Counted from the first letter of the stretch, positions 35,583-45,462 are shown. The stretch: 64,000 nt of DNA from Puniceicoccaceae bacterium K14 (GCA_022538095.1 JAKYXN010000012.1:37449-101448), one strand, 5' to 3'. The notes: generated from the letters alone by a model not told the origin. Numbers and translations are program-made.

Positions 35583-37388
35583 ATGATCGCTTGTAAGTAT
35601 TTACCTAAAAACTCGAATACACTCATTTCATTCATCTTACTAGCGATCCTAGCCAGCAAGTGCATTGCTCAAACAATCTATGTAGATCAGGCTGGAAATG
35701 ACGATAATACGGGCTTGAGACGCGAGGATGCTGTCAAAACGGTACAAAGAGGTCTCGATCTACTTAAGTCAAACAAAGCAAGAGTGCTCACCGTCGCCCC
35801 CGGTACCTACTACGAAACGCTCAAGCTTGAAGACTATGGTTCATCATCAGAGCGGGTTTGGATTAAGGCAGAAACACCCGGTACTGTTTCTATCAGCAAT
35901 ATGTGGGAAGCAGCAGAACGGGGCAATGTCTATTGGATCGACGATGGCGACGGAGTATACTATACGAGCCGCAGCCAGCGCCCGTACATGGGTTCCTATC
36001 AAGGTGATTTCCTCATGCATTATCATAGTAAAGGCGATCTCGTGGCAGACAGCGTTACGCGATACGCAAACATTGCCAACGACCGCGTCACTGTATCAAA
36101 ACCTCCATACGGCTTTGCTTTCGAGAATGATCGCATTTATTTGAGACTTCGCAATCGAGAGGACCCCAACGGCAAACGAATCAAGCTTACTGCAAGTTTT
36201 TCTCAAAACATCCTTACTCTTGTTAATTGCCAATACGTCTATGTTGATGGGTTCAACATCGAGGGAGCTGGAGCCACGCGGGCCGTTGAACTCGATAAAA
36301 GCTGCGATCATATCACAGTCAGAAACTGTAATATTACAGCATCGCGTATTGGGATACAGTCTCCTTCCAATACATTCATTGAGTATTGTACCTACGGCTA
36401 CACCGGCTTCGGAGAATGGTGCCGCGAGGTTTCCGATCTCGACGGGCGTCCTGCTAACGGCGTATACGTAATCGTCAAAGGCTACTTCACCGGCGCTTCA
36501 ATCTATGGCGATCCTCCCGGCAATGCCCTTTTAGAAGGAGGAATCAACGGGGCAGACCTGATAAACCCTACTCCTAGCAATGTCGTTATCGACCACTGCG
36601 TAATGGGACCAGCCTTCGATGGCGCCAGGTTGGGGACAGGCAACTATTCGACTATCCGCAACTCAGTATTTATCGAGTGTCGCGATGACGGCGTGCAAAA
36701 CGAAAGCAGCAATCCTTTGCAATCCGCAACAAGTAACCGTATTCACGATTGCAAGTTCTTGAATTGTTTCCGAGACATTTCCGTTCAAGGGAGCAACAAT
36801 GTTGGCGACTTTCATGCCTATCGAAATGTATTCATTTGGGATGACTTTAAATTGTCTAGACCAGGCAATCATTCTCTCAAAATGATAACTACCGATGAAG
36901 CCTCTAAGAACTATTTCTACCAAAATACATGGCACATCGACTACGGTCGCAATATCGGAGGAACCCTCGGTCTTTGGTCCGACTTCGAAGGTCCCAAAAG
37001 CGACGCGGACAAAATCCACAACTTCTTCAATAATTTAATCGTAATTCCACGCGAATACAACGATGGTCCCGGCCCCGACCCTCGGCAAATTGAGCACAAT
37101 GTCGTTGTGGGCACCACACCAAAAAATGTCGAAAAACTTCTCCAAGGTTACGGTATATTCGCAGGTTCCCATGCTGCCGACATGAAGCTAAATCCAGACC
37201 TGTCTTTAAAACGAAGCTCCCCTGCTAGAAAAGCCGGCAGGCCATTGCCAGACAACTTTCCCGATAGCCGTTCTGGAAACGATGCGAATGCCGACGCAGG
37301 AGCATTCCCATACCAAGAAAAACCCGGAGCCGATTGGCCACGTCCACTCCTACCCACCTATACAATATCGCCACCTCCAACGTTCTGA
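35583..37388 (+). CDS. Secreted parallel beta-helix protein, short paralogue
   Basis: This 601-residue protein starts with a signal peptide (LISFILLAILASKCIAQ). Over its whole length it aligns by eye with the N-terminal half of the modular protein at 29336. Shared segments include TIYVDQAGNDDNTGLR, YGSSSERVWIKAE, SRSQRPYMGS, DFLMHYHS and SNNVGDFHAYRN. It lacks the Fn3 and carbohydrate-binding modules. The fold suggests a polysaccharide lyase or hydrolase acting outside the cell; catalytic residues cannot be assigned. Both paralogues likely arose by duplication within this locus. Confidence 0.75.
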   Translation: MIACKYLPKNSNTLISFILLAILASKCIAQTIYVDQAGNDDNTGLRREDAVKTVQRGLDLLKSNKARVLTVAPGTYYETLKLEDYGSSSERVWIKAETPGTVSISNMWEAAERGNVYWIDDGDGVYYTSRSQRPYMGSYQGDFLMHYHSKGDLVADSVTRYANIANDRVTVSKPPYGFAFENDRIYLRLRNREDPNGKRIKLTASFSQNILTLVNCQYVYVDGFNIEGAGATRAVELDKSCDHITVRNCNITASRIGIQSPSNTFIEYCTYGYTGFGEWCREVSDLDGRPANGVYVIVKGYFTGASIYGDPPGNALLEGGINGADLINPTPSNVVIDHCVMGPAFDGARLGTGNYSTIRNSVFIECRDDGVQNESSNPLQSATSNRIHDCKFLNCFRDISVQGSNNVGDFHAYRNVFIWDDFKLSRPGNHSLKMITTDEASKNYFYQNTWHIDYGRNIGGTLGLWSDFEGPKSDADKIHNFFNNLIVIPREYNDGPGPDPRQIEHNVVVGTTPKNVEKLLQGYGIFAGSHAADMKLNPDLSLKRSSPARKAGRPLPDNFPDSRSGNDANADAGAFPYQEKPGADWPRPLLPTYTISPPPTF

Positions 37389-37559
37389 TAAGTGAATATA
37401 TTCGCCCTTGGGTTGCCATCCCGCAGCAAACTGTCGACTCCGTCGCCCGCGAAGAGACCACGGTTGGGCTCTCGGCTTCCACCGCAAACTCTTCAAACGA
37501 TAAAGCAGGCACTGCCGACTACCACTTATTTCACCGAACCCATTTACCCAGGATAATGT

Positions 37560-38531
37560 ATGTATTTTCTAACGACACTATTCCTCGCTATTTTCGCCAT
37601 GACGAACCTAAGTGCCAAACCAACAACGACGATCCTCTCAACCGACATTGGTAGCGACATCGATGACACATGGGCGCTTGCTCACATTCTCCGCTCGCCA
37701 GAACTCGATTTGAAGATGGTCCTGACCGAAGGGGGCGAGCCTCTCTACCGAGGACAAATCGCCGGTAAACTTCTCGAAGCAGCCAATCGAACCGACGTCG
37801 CAATCGCACTCGGAAAATACCACAACCTTATGGGAGACGAGCAGCGACACCAAGGCCCCTGGGTTGAAAACTACGACCTCTCCCAATACCCCGGAAAAGT
37901 CCACCAAGACGGTATCCAAGCCTTTATTGACTTCATAAAAGAGAGCGAAGGCCCTATCAATATCATTGCCATCGGACCTCCTCCGTCACTTGCGGAGGCC
38001 CTTAAGCAAGCTCCCGAAATCGCAGAAAAATGCCACTTCTACGGAATGTACGGTAGCTTCGATCTTGGATACGGCGGCAGAACAGAAATCTCCGCCGAGA
38101 CCAACGTTCGCCTCAATCCCGAAGCATTTCGCACAGTCATCTCCGCCAACTGGAAGTCCAAAACCATCACTCCACTCGATACCTGCGGACTCTTTTTCAT
38201 CGATGGCAAGAATTACCAAGAGATCTGGTCCTCTACCCAAGATCCACTGCTTCGCTCCGTCATTGAAAACTACTGCATCTGGGCCCCACGCGTCCCGTGG
38301 AAGGTATGCGATTTTTTCGTGCTAAAGTCCTCTACCCTCTATGATGATATCGCCGTCTACATGGCCTACGACGGCGGTCTCCTCAACTACGAGGAAATCA
38401 CATTCTCAGTTACAGACGATGGATACACTCTCCGAGATTCCGAAGGCCCCTACTCGGCTAAAGTCGCCATTTCCTGGAAAGATATGGAAGCCTGCCAAGA
38501 TTTTCTCACAAATAGGCTGCTCACAAAGTAG
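37560..38531 (+). CDS. Secreted nucleoside-hydrolase-like protein
   Basis: This 323-residue protein has a signal peptide (MYFLTTLFLAIFAMTNLSA). It then has the inosine-uridine nucleoside hydrolase fold, shown by the metal-binding start STDIGSDIDDTWALAHIL, which carries the Asp cluster DxDxDD of the family, and by the central INIIAIGPPPSLAEAL. Known family members split the ribofuranosyl-base bond. An exported member in a sugar locus may act on another furanoside. No operator was seen in the 171 bases upstream, so it may be read from the beta-helix gene. Confidence 0.75.
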   Translation: MYFLTTLFLAIFAMTNLSAKPTTTILSTDIGSDIDDTWALAHILRSPELDLKMVLTEGGEPLYRGQIAGKLLEAANRTDVAIALGKYHNLMGDEQRHQGPWVENYDLSQYPGKVHQDGIQAFIDFIKESEGPINIIAIGPPPSLAEALKQAPEIAEKCHFYGMYGSFDLGYGGRTEISAETNVRLNPEAFRTVISANWKSKTITPLDTCGLFFIDGKNYQEIWSSTQDPLLRSVIENYCIWAPRVPWKVCDFFVLKSSTLYDDIAVYMAYDGGLLNYEEITFSVTDDGYTLRDSEGPYSAKVAISWKDMEACQDFLTNRLLTK

Positions 38532-38766
38532 CACAAACTCAAATATTTCATAAAACCATATCCAAACAGCGCATACTCGTCCTTATTGGGTTTTGCTATT
38601 TTCACGACACGGACCGGGGATTACTCCAAAGATCAGAAGATAGGAACCACTACCGAACGCATTGACACCTCAACGCACTAAAACAAGCATCAAGCAAAGC
38701 GACGTCGTCAGTGGATAATTTCTTGTTTCTTCGTGCACTTCGTGGGATAAAAATGACTACACAATT
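38532..38766. other. Intergenic space between convergent genes
   Basis: The 235 bases between the nucleoside-hydrolase-like gene and the convergent Gfo/Idh gene show no clear hairpin terminator, no palindrome of the locus type and no supported small gene. Confidence 0.35.
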
Positions 38767-40215
38767 TCATGGCATCGTTAGCGGATAGCTTCGGTTGGGC
38801 ATAGGCAAGTGCTCTGGGCGGTTCCACCCTGGGGCGAGGTCGTCCAACTGAACGGGCATTCCTGTTCGAATACACTCGTTGGCCGCAGCTCCCACTAGAA
38901 CGGAGGCGGCGCCTCCCCTAGCGTCAGAGGCTCTTCCGAGTGGGTCATGCCGGGGTTCGGCAAGAAAGAGTTCATCGAGCATCGCTCGGTCCCCGCCTCC
39001 ATGGCCGCCTTCCCCCTCTCGAGCTTCGATATCGATAGCAGCGCCTCGAAGCGGAATCAGCCTAAGCTTGAGCCCCGATCGCTTGGTTGCACCTTGAACA
39101 TCATCGGTCCCGCTTACGTAAATATTCTCTTCGTTAGCGTGTTCAAGACGTCCCTTGGTACCATTAAACGCTATTCGATAACCCTCCCACGAATTGAAGG
39201 CATTGAGCGTATAGTTGAGAGTTGCCTTCGTATCATAGTTCACGATGACGTTCATCGTATCCTCGATATCTATACGCGGGTGAAAGACACAGCGATCGCG
39301 ATGGTAGCCATCGTGGTGTTCGTGGTCGAGATACAGGGATTTCAGACGTGGCCTCGCTTTCAAATCCAATCGGAACGAGCATGAAGATGCTTCCGGACAG
39401 GTAAGACAGCGCTCATGATAACGCTTCAAACCGAGACGCTTCGCCATCGCAGGTGTGTAGAACTCGCGCTTTCCCACTGCGAACACGCTGACAGGATTCG
39501 CTCCGAGCCACCAGTTGACCAAATCGAAATGGTGCGTCGCCTTATGCACCATCAAGCCCCCGGAGTATTTCTTTTCCCCGTGCCAACGACGAAAGTAGTC
39601 CGCCCCGTGGTGGGTGTTGAGCAACCATTGGAAATTAACCGATAGTACATCTCCGATCTTGCCCGCCATGAGGAGCTCCTTGACTTGGCTTCGAGCAGGC
39701 ATGTACCGGTAGTTGAAGGTTACCCTCACGTTGCCGCCCGTACGAGTCACCGCTTCTTGAATGCGCATCACCTTACTCGCAGTAGTCGTCATCGGCTTTT
39801 CAGTCACGACGTCGCATCCTGATTCCAAAGAGCGAACAATGTATTCATCATGCGTCGAATCAACCGTGGTCACGATAACATGAGTCGCACGCGTTCTCTT
39901 TAGCAGCTTCTCGAATCCATCCGGAAGAGCGGTTTCCGGAGCGTCCAACCCCAGAGCGACCGACTTAGCCGCTGCCCGGTGCAAACGTCCAGGGTTTGCA
40001 TCGCAAAGGCCCACTAGAACGGCATCCTCCCGATAGTGTTGCTCAATCGCATTTTGAAAAATGCGACAGCGAGAACCAGTCCCGACGATCACGTAACGTC
40101 GCCGACGATCGACTGCATTCGCGATTCCCCGAGTCGCGCTCGAAAACACCGCTCCCCCAATCGCAGTTTTCCTAATAAATGAGCGTCGCGTGATCACTTT
40201 ACTATAGGTACCCAT
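38767..40215 (-). CDS. Tat-exported Gfo/Idh/MocA family oxidoreductase
   Basis: This protein carries a twin-arginine signal (VITRRSFIRKTAIGGAVFSS). A Rossmann domain follows (RRRYVIVGTGSRCRIF, LVGLCDANPGRL), with EKPMTT as the catalytic lysine motif. The C-terminal domain includes MVHKATHHFDLVNWWLG and a Cys-containing insertion (CLTCPEASSCSF, later RCVF) that could bind metal. I chose the ATG at 40215, preceded by AAGGA; an upstream TTG at 40233 would add six residues. The sequence looks richer in G and C than its neighbours, which may point to separate acquisition (by eye only). Its substrate is unknown. Confidence 0.82.
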   Translation of the reverse strand: MGTYSKVITRRSFIRKTAIGGAVFSSATRGIANAVDRRRRYVIVGTGSRCRIFQNAIEQHYREDAVLVGLCDANPGRLHRAAAKSVALGLDAPETALPDGFEKLLKRTRATHVIVTTVDSTHDEYIVRSLESGCDVVTEKPMTTTASKVMRIQEAVTRTGGNVRVTFNYRYMPARSQVKELLMAGKIGDVLSVNFQWLLNTHHGADYFRRWHGEKKYSGGLMVHKATHHFDLVNWWLGANPVSVFAVGKREFYTPAMAKRLGLKRYHERCLTCPEASSCSFRLDLKARPRLKSLYLDHEHHDGYHRDRCVFHPRIDIEDTMNVIVNYDTKATLNYTLNAFNSWEGYRIAFNGTKGRLEHANEENIYVSGTDDVQGATKRSGLKLRLIPLRGAAIDIEAREGEGGHGGGDRAMLDELFLAEPRHDPLGRASDARGGAASVLVGAAANECIRTGMPVQLDDLAPGWNRPEHLPMPNRSYPLTMP

Positions 40216-40467
40216 AATCCATTTTTCCTTCAAATGATCATTCGATTCGCAGGACTATTTAAAACCTGAAAGCTCCCTACACCAATCCGACTATCTATAT
40301 TTATTAGTGTATCCATAAATATCGATCACTTAAGGAAAACTTCATCAGAGTGTTACTGTAGACTTGTGAAAATTTGAGTTTAGTGAAGCTTCTCTCCCCA
40401 CCCAAAGGCGGCTAACATCAAAATTGAGACGCTGTAGGATATTTTTCTCATAATCATACAAAACGAT

Positions 40468-41877
40468 TCAAATCGCGCCACGGCGCTCTTCCAGTTTAGC
40501 TCGATAATCCAACATAATTTTTTCCGTCAATGGGTATTTGGCCACCAAATATATACCAATTAACATGATCGCTGCGGGGAGGAAAGAATACGCTAATCTC
40601 ATAGACAACAGAGCCGATTCTGTCTGGTCGCCTTTCAAACCAGCGTCGAAACCAATAAGATCGAGAATGACGCCCGAGAGCATGAAGCTTGCAGCAAATG
40701 CGACCTTCTCCATCCAACGACCAATTGCTCCGTAAGCGCCTTCGCGTCGAAGCCCTGTATTCATTTCATCATGATCTATCACATCGGCTCTCATGGAACC
40801 ATTGATCAACCAAAACGCCGTATTGCTTGGAGCCATAAACAGTCCCGGCACAAGCTGAAGCCACGGATTTGAAGGTGTGAAACAGAACCAATTCAAGCAA
40901 CAACCACAAAATGCGAATCCTAAACAGCAGCCTAAAATCATTTTCTTTCCAAAACGTTTCGAGGCCATTGTGATTAGCGGTATACAGGCGAATCCTAATA
41001 TTGAATTCATCGTCCCCATGGCCCCCGATATTCCCGCGCCAGCAGCAGTATCGCCCTCATAGACCCAATACGTACTCACGTACAGTCCGAGTCCTCCCAA
41101 TGTCGTCGTAAGACCAACGATTTGAACGACCGTTACGGCCATCACAATCATGAATGGCTTGTTGCGAAATGTAAGGGCTATCGTCTTAGCCAATTTCAGC
41201 TTTACCTGTTTGCTCGCCGCTTTGTAATAGCGCTCCTTGCAACCGAAAAAACAAATCGCCCCCGTAATCGCAACCAAAATTCCGATACCGACACTCAACC
41301 AGCGCATACCGATCAGAGGATTCGCGAATATTGGTTTCTGACTCCAAAACCACAGCCAAGGAATTATGAGCCAAACCGATTTTGTTAAGATCGTTCGGTA
41401 TCCCATTACTTGGGTTCGTTCGTGATAACTCGGCGTCAGCTCAAATCCCAAGGCCGTCCAAGGGACGCTGTATATGGTCGCCAGCAATGCGATGACGCTC
41501 GTTGAAACGATCAGATAGGTCAACAAGGTCGATTCGCTACCGCCTTGCGGCGGAAACCAAAGAAAAAGAAAAGCGAAAGCAGACGCTAACGAACCGAAAA
41601 GAATATACGGACGGCGCCTTCCCCATCGACTGCGCGTATTATCTGATATACTTCCCATCAACGGGTCCGTGAACGCATCGACGAGCTTTCCTATCATCAA
41701 TGCGAAGCCAACAAGCGTGGGGCTCATGCTTAAGAAAATCGTGTATAGCGGATTTACCGTGGTGTTCACGGCATTCGACATGAGCTGATCACCAAAAACG
41801 CCGGACCCATACGATAGCTTCTCCTTTATCGACAGAGTCTGCTTAGCGGGTTCAGGAGAAGCTTCTTTAATTTCCAT
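40468..41877 (-). CDS. GPH-family sugar:cation symporter (MFS superfamily)
   Basis: This 469-residue protein with about twelve helices belongs to the glycoside-pentoside-hexuronide:cation symporters. Typical marks are SYGSGVFGDQL near the N-terminus and KLVDAFTDPLMGSISDNTRSRWGRRRPYILFG-type sequence in the first cytoplasmic loop, where the Asp and the RxGRRRP motif are conserved. Central and C-terminal loops also match (DHDEMNTGLRREGAYGA). It likely brings a sugar or glycoside released outside into the cytoplasm with sodium or protons. It is divergent from a sulfatase, with two operator copies between them. Confidence 0.87.
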   Translation of the reverse strand: MEIKEASPEPAKQTLSIKEKLSYGSGVFGDQLMSNAVNTTVNPLYTIFLSMSPTLVGFALMIGKLVDAFTDPLMGSISDNTRSRWGRRRPYILFGSLASAFAFLFLWFPPQGGSESTLLTYLIVSTSVIALLATIYSVPWTALGFELTPSYHERTQVMGYRTILTKSVWLIIPWLWFWSQKPIFANPLIGMRWLSVGIGILVAITGAICFFGCKERYYKAASKQVKLKLAKTIALTFRNKPFMIVMAVTVVQIVGLTTTLGGLGLYVSTYWVYEGDTAAGAGISGAMGTMNSILGFACIPLITMASKRFGKKMILGCCLGFAFCGCCLNWFCFTPSNPWLQLVPGLFMAPSNTAFWLINGSMRADVIDHDEMNTGLRREGAYGAIGRWMEKVAFAASFMLSGVILDLIGFDAGLKGDQTESALLSMRLAYSFLPAAIMLIGIYLVAKYPLTEKIMLDYRAKLEERRGAI

Positions 41878-42011
41878 AATTTAAATTCGGTCGATTGGTA
41901 GGTGAAAGACGGCCGCGAATAATTTCATTATATCAGCCACACAGGAACTAAGTTAGGGATCTGAGACTATGATGGAGAGTCTTATGGCGTTGGCCAGCAA
42001 GTACACACTTA

Positions 42012-42025
42012 TTCAATAGATTGAA
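42012..42025. promoter_or_regulatory. Operator TTCAAT-AG-ATTGAA (exact)
   Basis: Exact match, identical in its centre to the lacI-proximal copy. It is 134 bases upstream of the symporter start and could serve both divergent genes. Confidence 0.7.
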
Positions 42026-42136
42026 CCTAGTTCTAAATCATTCTGATGGAGTGTAAAATCACAGTTTCAAGTACGAGGTGCGAGTGATTAGCCACATCTC
42101 CTTTTAACCTAAAAGCGTAGTGGGAATCGTAAAATT

Positions 42137-42150
42137 TTCAATCCATTCAA
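42137..42150. promoter_or_regulatory. Operator TTCAAT-CC-ATTCAA (one mismatch)
   Basis: Second copy in the region, 96 bases upstream of the sulfatase start; the right half-site differs at one base. Confidence 0.5.
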
Positions 42151-42246
42151 GCTATCGAATAACCCCAAGATTGTCCTTCTGCGATTGCTATTCATGGTTT
42201 TATCAGTCCAGGCCAAATACCTGACACGTTTCTTACCACTATTTCC

Positions 42247-43728
42247 ATGCATGTTACAGAGACCACTAATGAACAATTCAACTCCCGCTCTAGCTTGTCC
42301 CAATCGAACAATTCAATAAGCGCAGAACGCACAGCTCAAAAGCGGCCTAACATTCTGCTAATAGTGTCGGACGATCATGGTGTAGATATGCTTGGCTGCT
42401 ACGGCAATCCTGTAGTCCGCACGCCCAATCTCGATGCTCTCGCAGCTGACGGCACTCGATTCACAAACGCGTTTTGCGCTTCTCCAACATGCAGCCCTTC
42501 GCGCTCAGCCATTCTTACTGGATTACAAAGCCATCACAATGGAATGTATGGCCTTCAACATGACACTCACAATTTTCAATCGTTCGACTCAGTCCAAAGC
42601 TTGCCAAAACTCCTCGCTAAGGCTGATTACAGAACAGCCAGAATCGGTAAATATCATCTCGCTCCCGAGTCCGTCTACAAATTCCAAAACGTCTTTTCCG
42701 ACGGAACAGCAAATGACCCCGAAAGCATCGGACGAAGTGTATACGAAATGGCAGAGCAGACTCGCGAATTCGTCGCAGCGCCTGATGAAAATCCTTTCTT
42801 CCTCTACTTCGCTCCAGACGATCCACATCGCTCAAATACATACTATCCTGATGGGTCGCCCTCATTTCAAAGCTATCCTGATCCGAACCCATTTGGAAAC
42901 CGCACGGAAGGTTACCCCAATATCAAAGAAGTCACTTACGACCCCGAAGAGGTAATCGTACCCGACTTTCTACCAGACACTCCAAGCAGCCGTGCCGAAC
43001 TGGCAGAGTACTACCAATCAATATCGCGCTTGGATCAAGGCATCGGACGTTTGATCGAAATCCTCAAGGAAACCGGTCAATACGAAAACACATTAATAAT
43101 TTACACAACAGACCACGGCCCGCCCTTTCCAGGCGCTAAGACAACCCTGTATGAGCCAGGGATCCACATCCCCTGCATAGTACGATCGCCTAATCGGAAA
43201 AATCCAGGAAGTATTCAAACGTCAATGATATCTGGAGTGGATACAACGCCCACTTTGCTTGATGCTGCTGGTGTTCTAGACGATACATTTCAATTCGATG
43301 GGCAATCCTACCTGCCAGGGGTAGACGGCTCTAGCTACGACGACCAAAACGAAATCTATGCCTCGCATTCGATGCATGAAATCACGATGTACTATCCGAT
43401 AAGAATGGTACGCACAAAGAAATTTAAGCTGATCCACAACCTATCCACAGAGCAATCCTTCCCTCTAGCGCTCGATCTCTGGCAATCTCCCACCTGGATA
43501 AGCTCGCAAAAAAATGGCAGTTCAATCTATGGGAAGCGAACAATCGAAGCTTACATGCGCCGTCCAGAATATGAACTCTACGATCTTAGTGTAGATCCGG
43601 ACGAACTCGTGAATCTCGTTCAGAGCGATGAACATCAGTCAGTTTTTGAGGAGCTTCACGATAAGCTGATTACTCATCGGGTCAGTTCAAGCGACCCGTG
43701 GTTAGAAAAGAGCGAGCAATACGATTAA
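42247..43728 (+). CDS. Formylglycine-dependent sulfatase without visible signal peptide
   Basis: This 493-residue enzyme hydrolyses sulfate esters. The metal-binding start is NILLIVSDDHGVDMLGC, and the active-site cysteine to be turned into formylglycine is C82 in SPTCSPSRSAILTG (motif C-x-P-S-R). GKYHLAPE, TDHGPP and the calcium-site residues are present. Unlike the other three sulfatases here, its N-terminus is polar (MHVTETTNEQFNSRSS) with no hydrophobic core, so it may act in the cytoplasm, which would fit import of sulfated sugars by the neighbouring symporter. A missed upstream start is possible but not visible in frame. Confidence 0.88.
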   Translation: MHVTETTNEQFNSRSSLSQSNNSISAERTAQKRPNILLIVSDDHGVDMLGCYGNPVVRTPNLDALAADGTRFTNAFCASPTCSPSRSAILTGLQSHHNGMYGLQHDTHNFQSFDSVQSLPKLLAKADYRTARIGKYHLAPESVYKFQNVFSDGTANDPESIGRSVYEMAEQTREFVAAPDENPFFLYFAPDDPHRSNTYYPDGSPSFQSYPDPNPFGNRTEGYPNIKEVTYDPEEVIVPDFLPDTPSSRAELAEYYQSISRLDQGIGRLIEILKETGQYENTLIIYTTDHGPPFPGAKTTLYEPGIHIPCIVRSPNRKNPGSIQTSMISGVDTTPTLLDAAGVLDDTFQFDGQSYLPGVDGSSYDDQNEIYASHSMHEITMYYPIRMVRTKKFKLIHNLSTEQSFPLALDLWQSPTWISSQKNGSSIYGKRTIEAYMRRPEYELYDLSVDPDELVNLVQSDEHQSVFEELHDKLITHRVSSSDPWLEKSEQYD

Positions 43729-43747
43729 AAATTATCCACCACCCGCT

Positions 43748-43776
43748 AGCTCTCAACCGCTTCAAGGTTGAGAGCT
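43748..43776. terminator. Hairpin between convergent genes, probable bidirectional terminator
   Basis: AGCTCTCAACC and GGTTGAGAGCT pair perfectly over 11 bases around a seven-base loop, 20 bases after the sulfatase stop and 14 bases after the stop of the convergent transporter gene. Neither side has a strong T-tract directly next to the stem. Confidence 0.55.
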
Positions 43777-43789
43777 CTAGTTCCGAACG

Positions 43790-45385
43790 CTACGATTTCC
43801 GTTCGTTTTTGATGAACGAGTAAGTGCCTACGGCAAAAAGTATCAGAAGCAGAGCAAGACCTGCGACTGGAATCATTCCCTTCCAATTCTCAAAATGCGC
43901 TTTCCCCGAAAGGACCCAAATGGACCCAAAGGTGGCAATGCCAGTAGCTAATCCCATTAAAACGTTCCAAACAAGGCGTGCAGTCCCTTTGGGACGATCC
44001 TCGCCCAATACCTTTTTGGAATTCATCAGAAGCAAAAAGGTAAAGTAAGCGATCGGAATGAGCGACCCTCCAATAACCGAAGTGGGAATCGCTAGAGCCG
44101 CAGCAGCTCCCCCTTTCCATATGAACGGTCCGGCGAATCCTGCAATTCCGGATACGGCGCAACCGAGGTAGTGAACGTTCTTGTTGCCCGGCCTCCCAAA
44201 CAGCTCTTGGAACGCGAGACCATTCATAAGCATAAGTATGATGATCGTCGAAATGGCCATTCCCAGAACTCCAAAACCAAAGATCGTCTGTGACACAACT
44301 TCACCCGCTAGCGGCTCGAGCGCATTGGCGAGCTGGAAGTTGTCTCTCTTCACAAGAGTGAGCGCAAGTTCGAGATCGGCCGCGTTGGTATCACCCGGAT
44401 ACGCCGACTGAAGCAAGGCAATCGTTGGAGCGGCTTTTGCTGGATCGACGTCGGCAGATTTCACATGGAATTGCGACGCTGCTGCAATGACGACGCAACT
44501 GGTCGCGAGAAAGAAAGGAATAAAGAGCCCAATTGAAAGATCGAAAATCGAAAACCCTCGATGGACTTTACCCCACTTTTTTTTCAGCAAGGAGTATGGA
44601 AGCAGCCAGGTCATGTTGATTCCTACTGCGGTGCCAAACGCAGCGATTATAATATCGCGTTGCTCGTTAACAATCTTGGCTGCCCACCAATCTGGTTGGG
44701 ATGATTGGGATATCAACTCACTGTAGCTGGCTGCTGGAGAGAAGAGAAGAGCAGGATTCGGGATTAAGCCGCTTAGAATTCCAGCAAAATCGACTTCACC
44801 ATTGCTAAACAAAGTGAATACAACGGCAATGAACGAAAGCACAATGACCCCAACTAAGACTTTAATAACCAGGTCGAAGATCTTTCTCCCTTTCCCTTCC
44901 GATTCATAGAGTACATTGACCACAAAACCGATAACGAGAATCACAAGGCAAATAATAGCAGTGGAGACGTTGCTATTTCCCACTGCTGGCAAGAGGTTTT
45001 GCTGAACCGCGGCACGCCCCAAATTGAACTGTGGCATACACCAAACAATGTTAGCCATGATCGTCGCAATAAGCCAAGCCCACCCTAAAGCAGGAGACAA
45101 ATGCGTATTAACGAGACCAAAAGGCGCCTTCCCCGCAGACAAAGTGACATAGGCTATCGCCGACAGCATGATGATACCGCAGATCATCGCCAGCGGTTGC
45201 AACCAAAGCAGTCCAAAGCCTGCAACGACACCAAGATAGAGGGCACCCGCAAGAGAACCACCGCCTAACGTGATGGCTCCTTGTAGCCAACCAGGTCCGG
45301 ACAAACGAATGTAGGTCAGGTACTTGTTCACGCCTTTCTCGTTTTGCGCGGCACGGATTAAATCTTCGGTGTTTGGGGTACTCAT
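43790..45385 (-). CDS. NRAMP-fold membrane transporter lacking the usual metal motifs
   Basis: This 531-residue protein has about eleven or twelve helices and resembles NRAMP divalent-metal transporters in the first helix (YIRLSGPGWLQGAITLGGGS) and overall layout. In canonical NRAMP proteins this helix has DPGN, which supplies the metal-binding Asp and Asn. Here the corresponding stretch is GGGS (residues 41-44). The MPH motif of helix 6 appears to be replaced by WLLPYSLL (about residues 258-265). The ligand may therefore not be Mn or Fe. It is the last gene of the apiose operon, 77 bases after a sulfatase. An exporter or importer of an organic product or sulfate is possible, but unsupported. 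Confidence 0.7.
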   Translation of the reverse strand: MSTPNTEDLIRAAQNEKGVNKYLTYIRLSGPGWLQGAITLGGGSLAGALYLGVVAGFGLLWLQPLAMICGIIMLSAIAYVTLSAGKAPFGLVNTHLSPALGWAWLIATIMANIVWCMPQFNLGRAAVQQNLLPAVGNSNVSTAIICLVILVIGFVVNVLYESEGKGRKIFDLVIKVLVGVIVLSFIAVVFTLFSNGEVDFAGILSGLIPNPALLFSPAASYSELISQSSQPDWWAAKIVNEQRDIIIAAFGTAVGINMTWLLPYSLLKKKWGKVHRGFSIFDLSIGLFIPFFLATSCVVIAAASQFHVKSADVDPAKAAPTIALLQSAYPGDTNAADLELALTLVKRDNFQLANALEPLAGEVVSQTIFGFGVLGMAISTIIILMLMNGLAFQELFGRPGNKNVHYLGCAVSGIAGFAGPFIWKGGAAAALAIPTSVIGGSLIPIAYFTFLLLMNSKKVLGEDRPKGTARLVWNVLMGLATGIATFGSIWVLSGKAHFENWKGMIPVAGLALLLILFAVGTYSFIKNERKS

Positions 45386-45462
45386 GCTTATGTTCGTTTC
45401 GAGGTTGGTAGTAATAGAAAGTTCTTAAAAACTTGCGATGCTCAGAGAAGATACATTCTTGA

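Larger units (their letters stand above)
41878..42246. other. Divergent control region between symporter and sulfatase
   Basis: The 369 bases hold the two operators at 42012 and 42137. No additional gene was supported; a short minus-strand open frame at 42109-42303 overlaps the sulfatase start and has no family resemblance. Confidence 0.5.
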
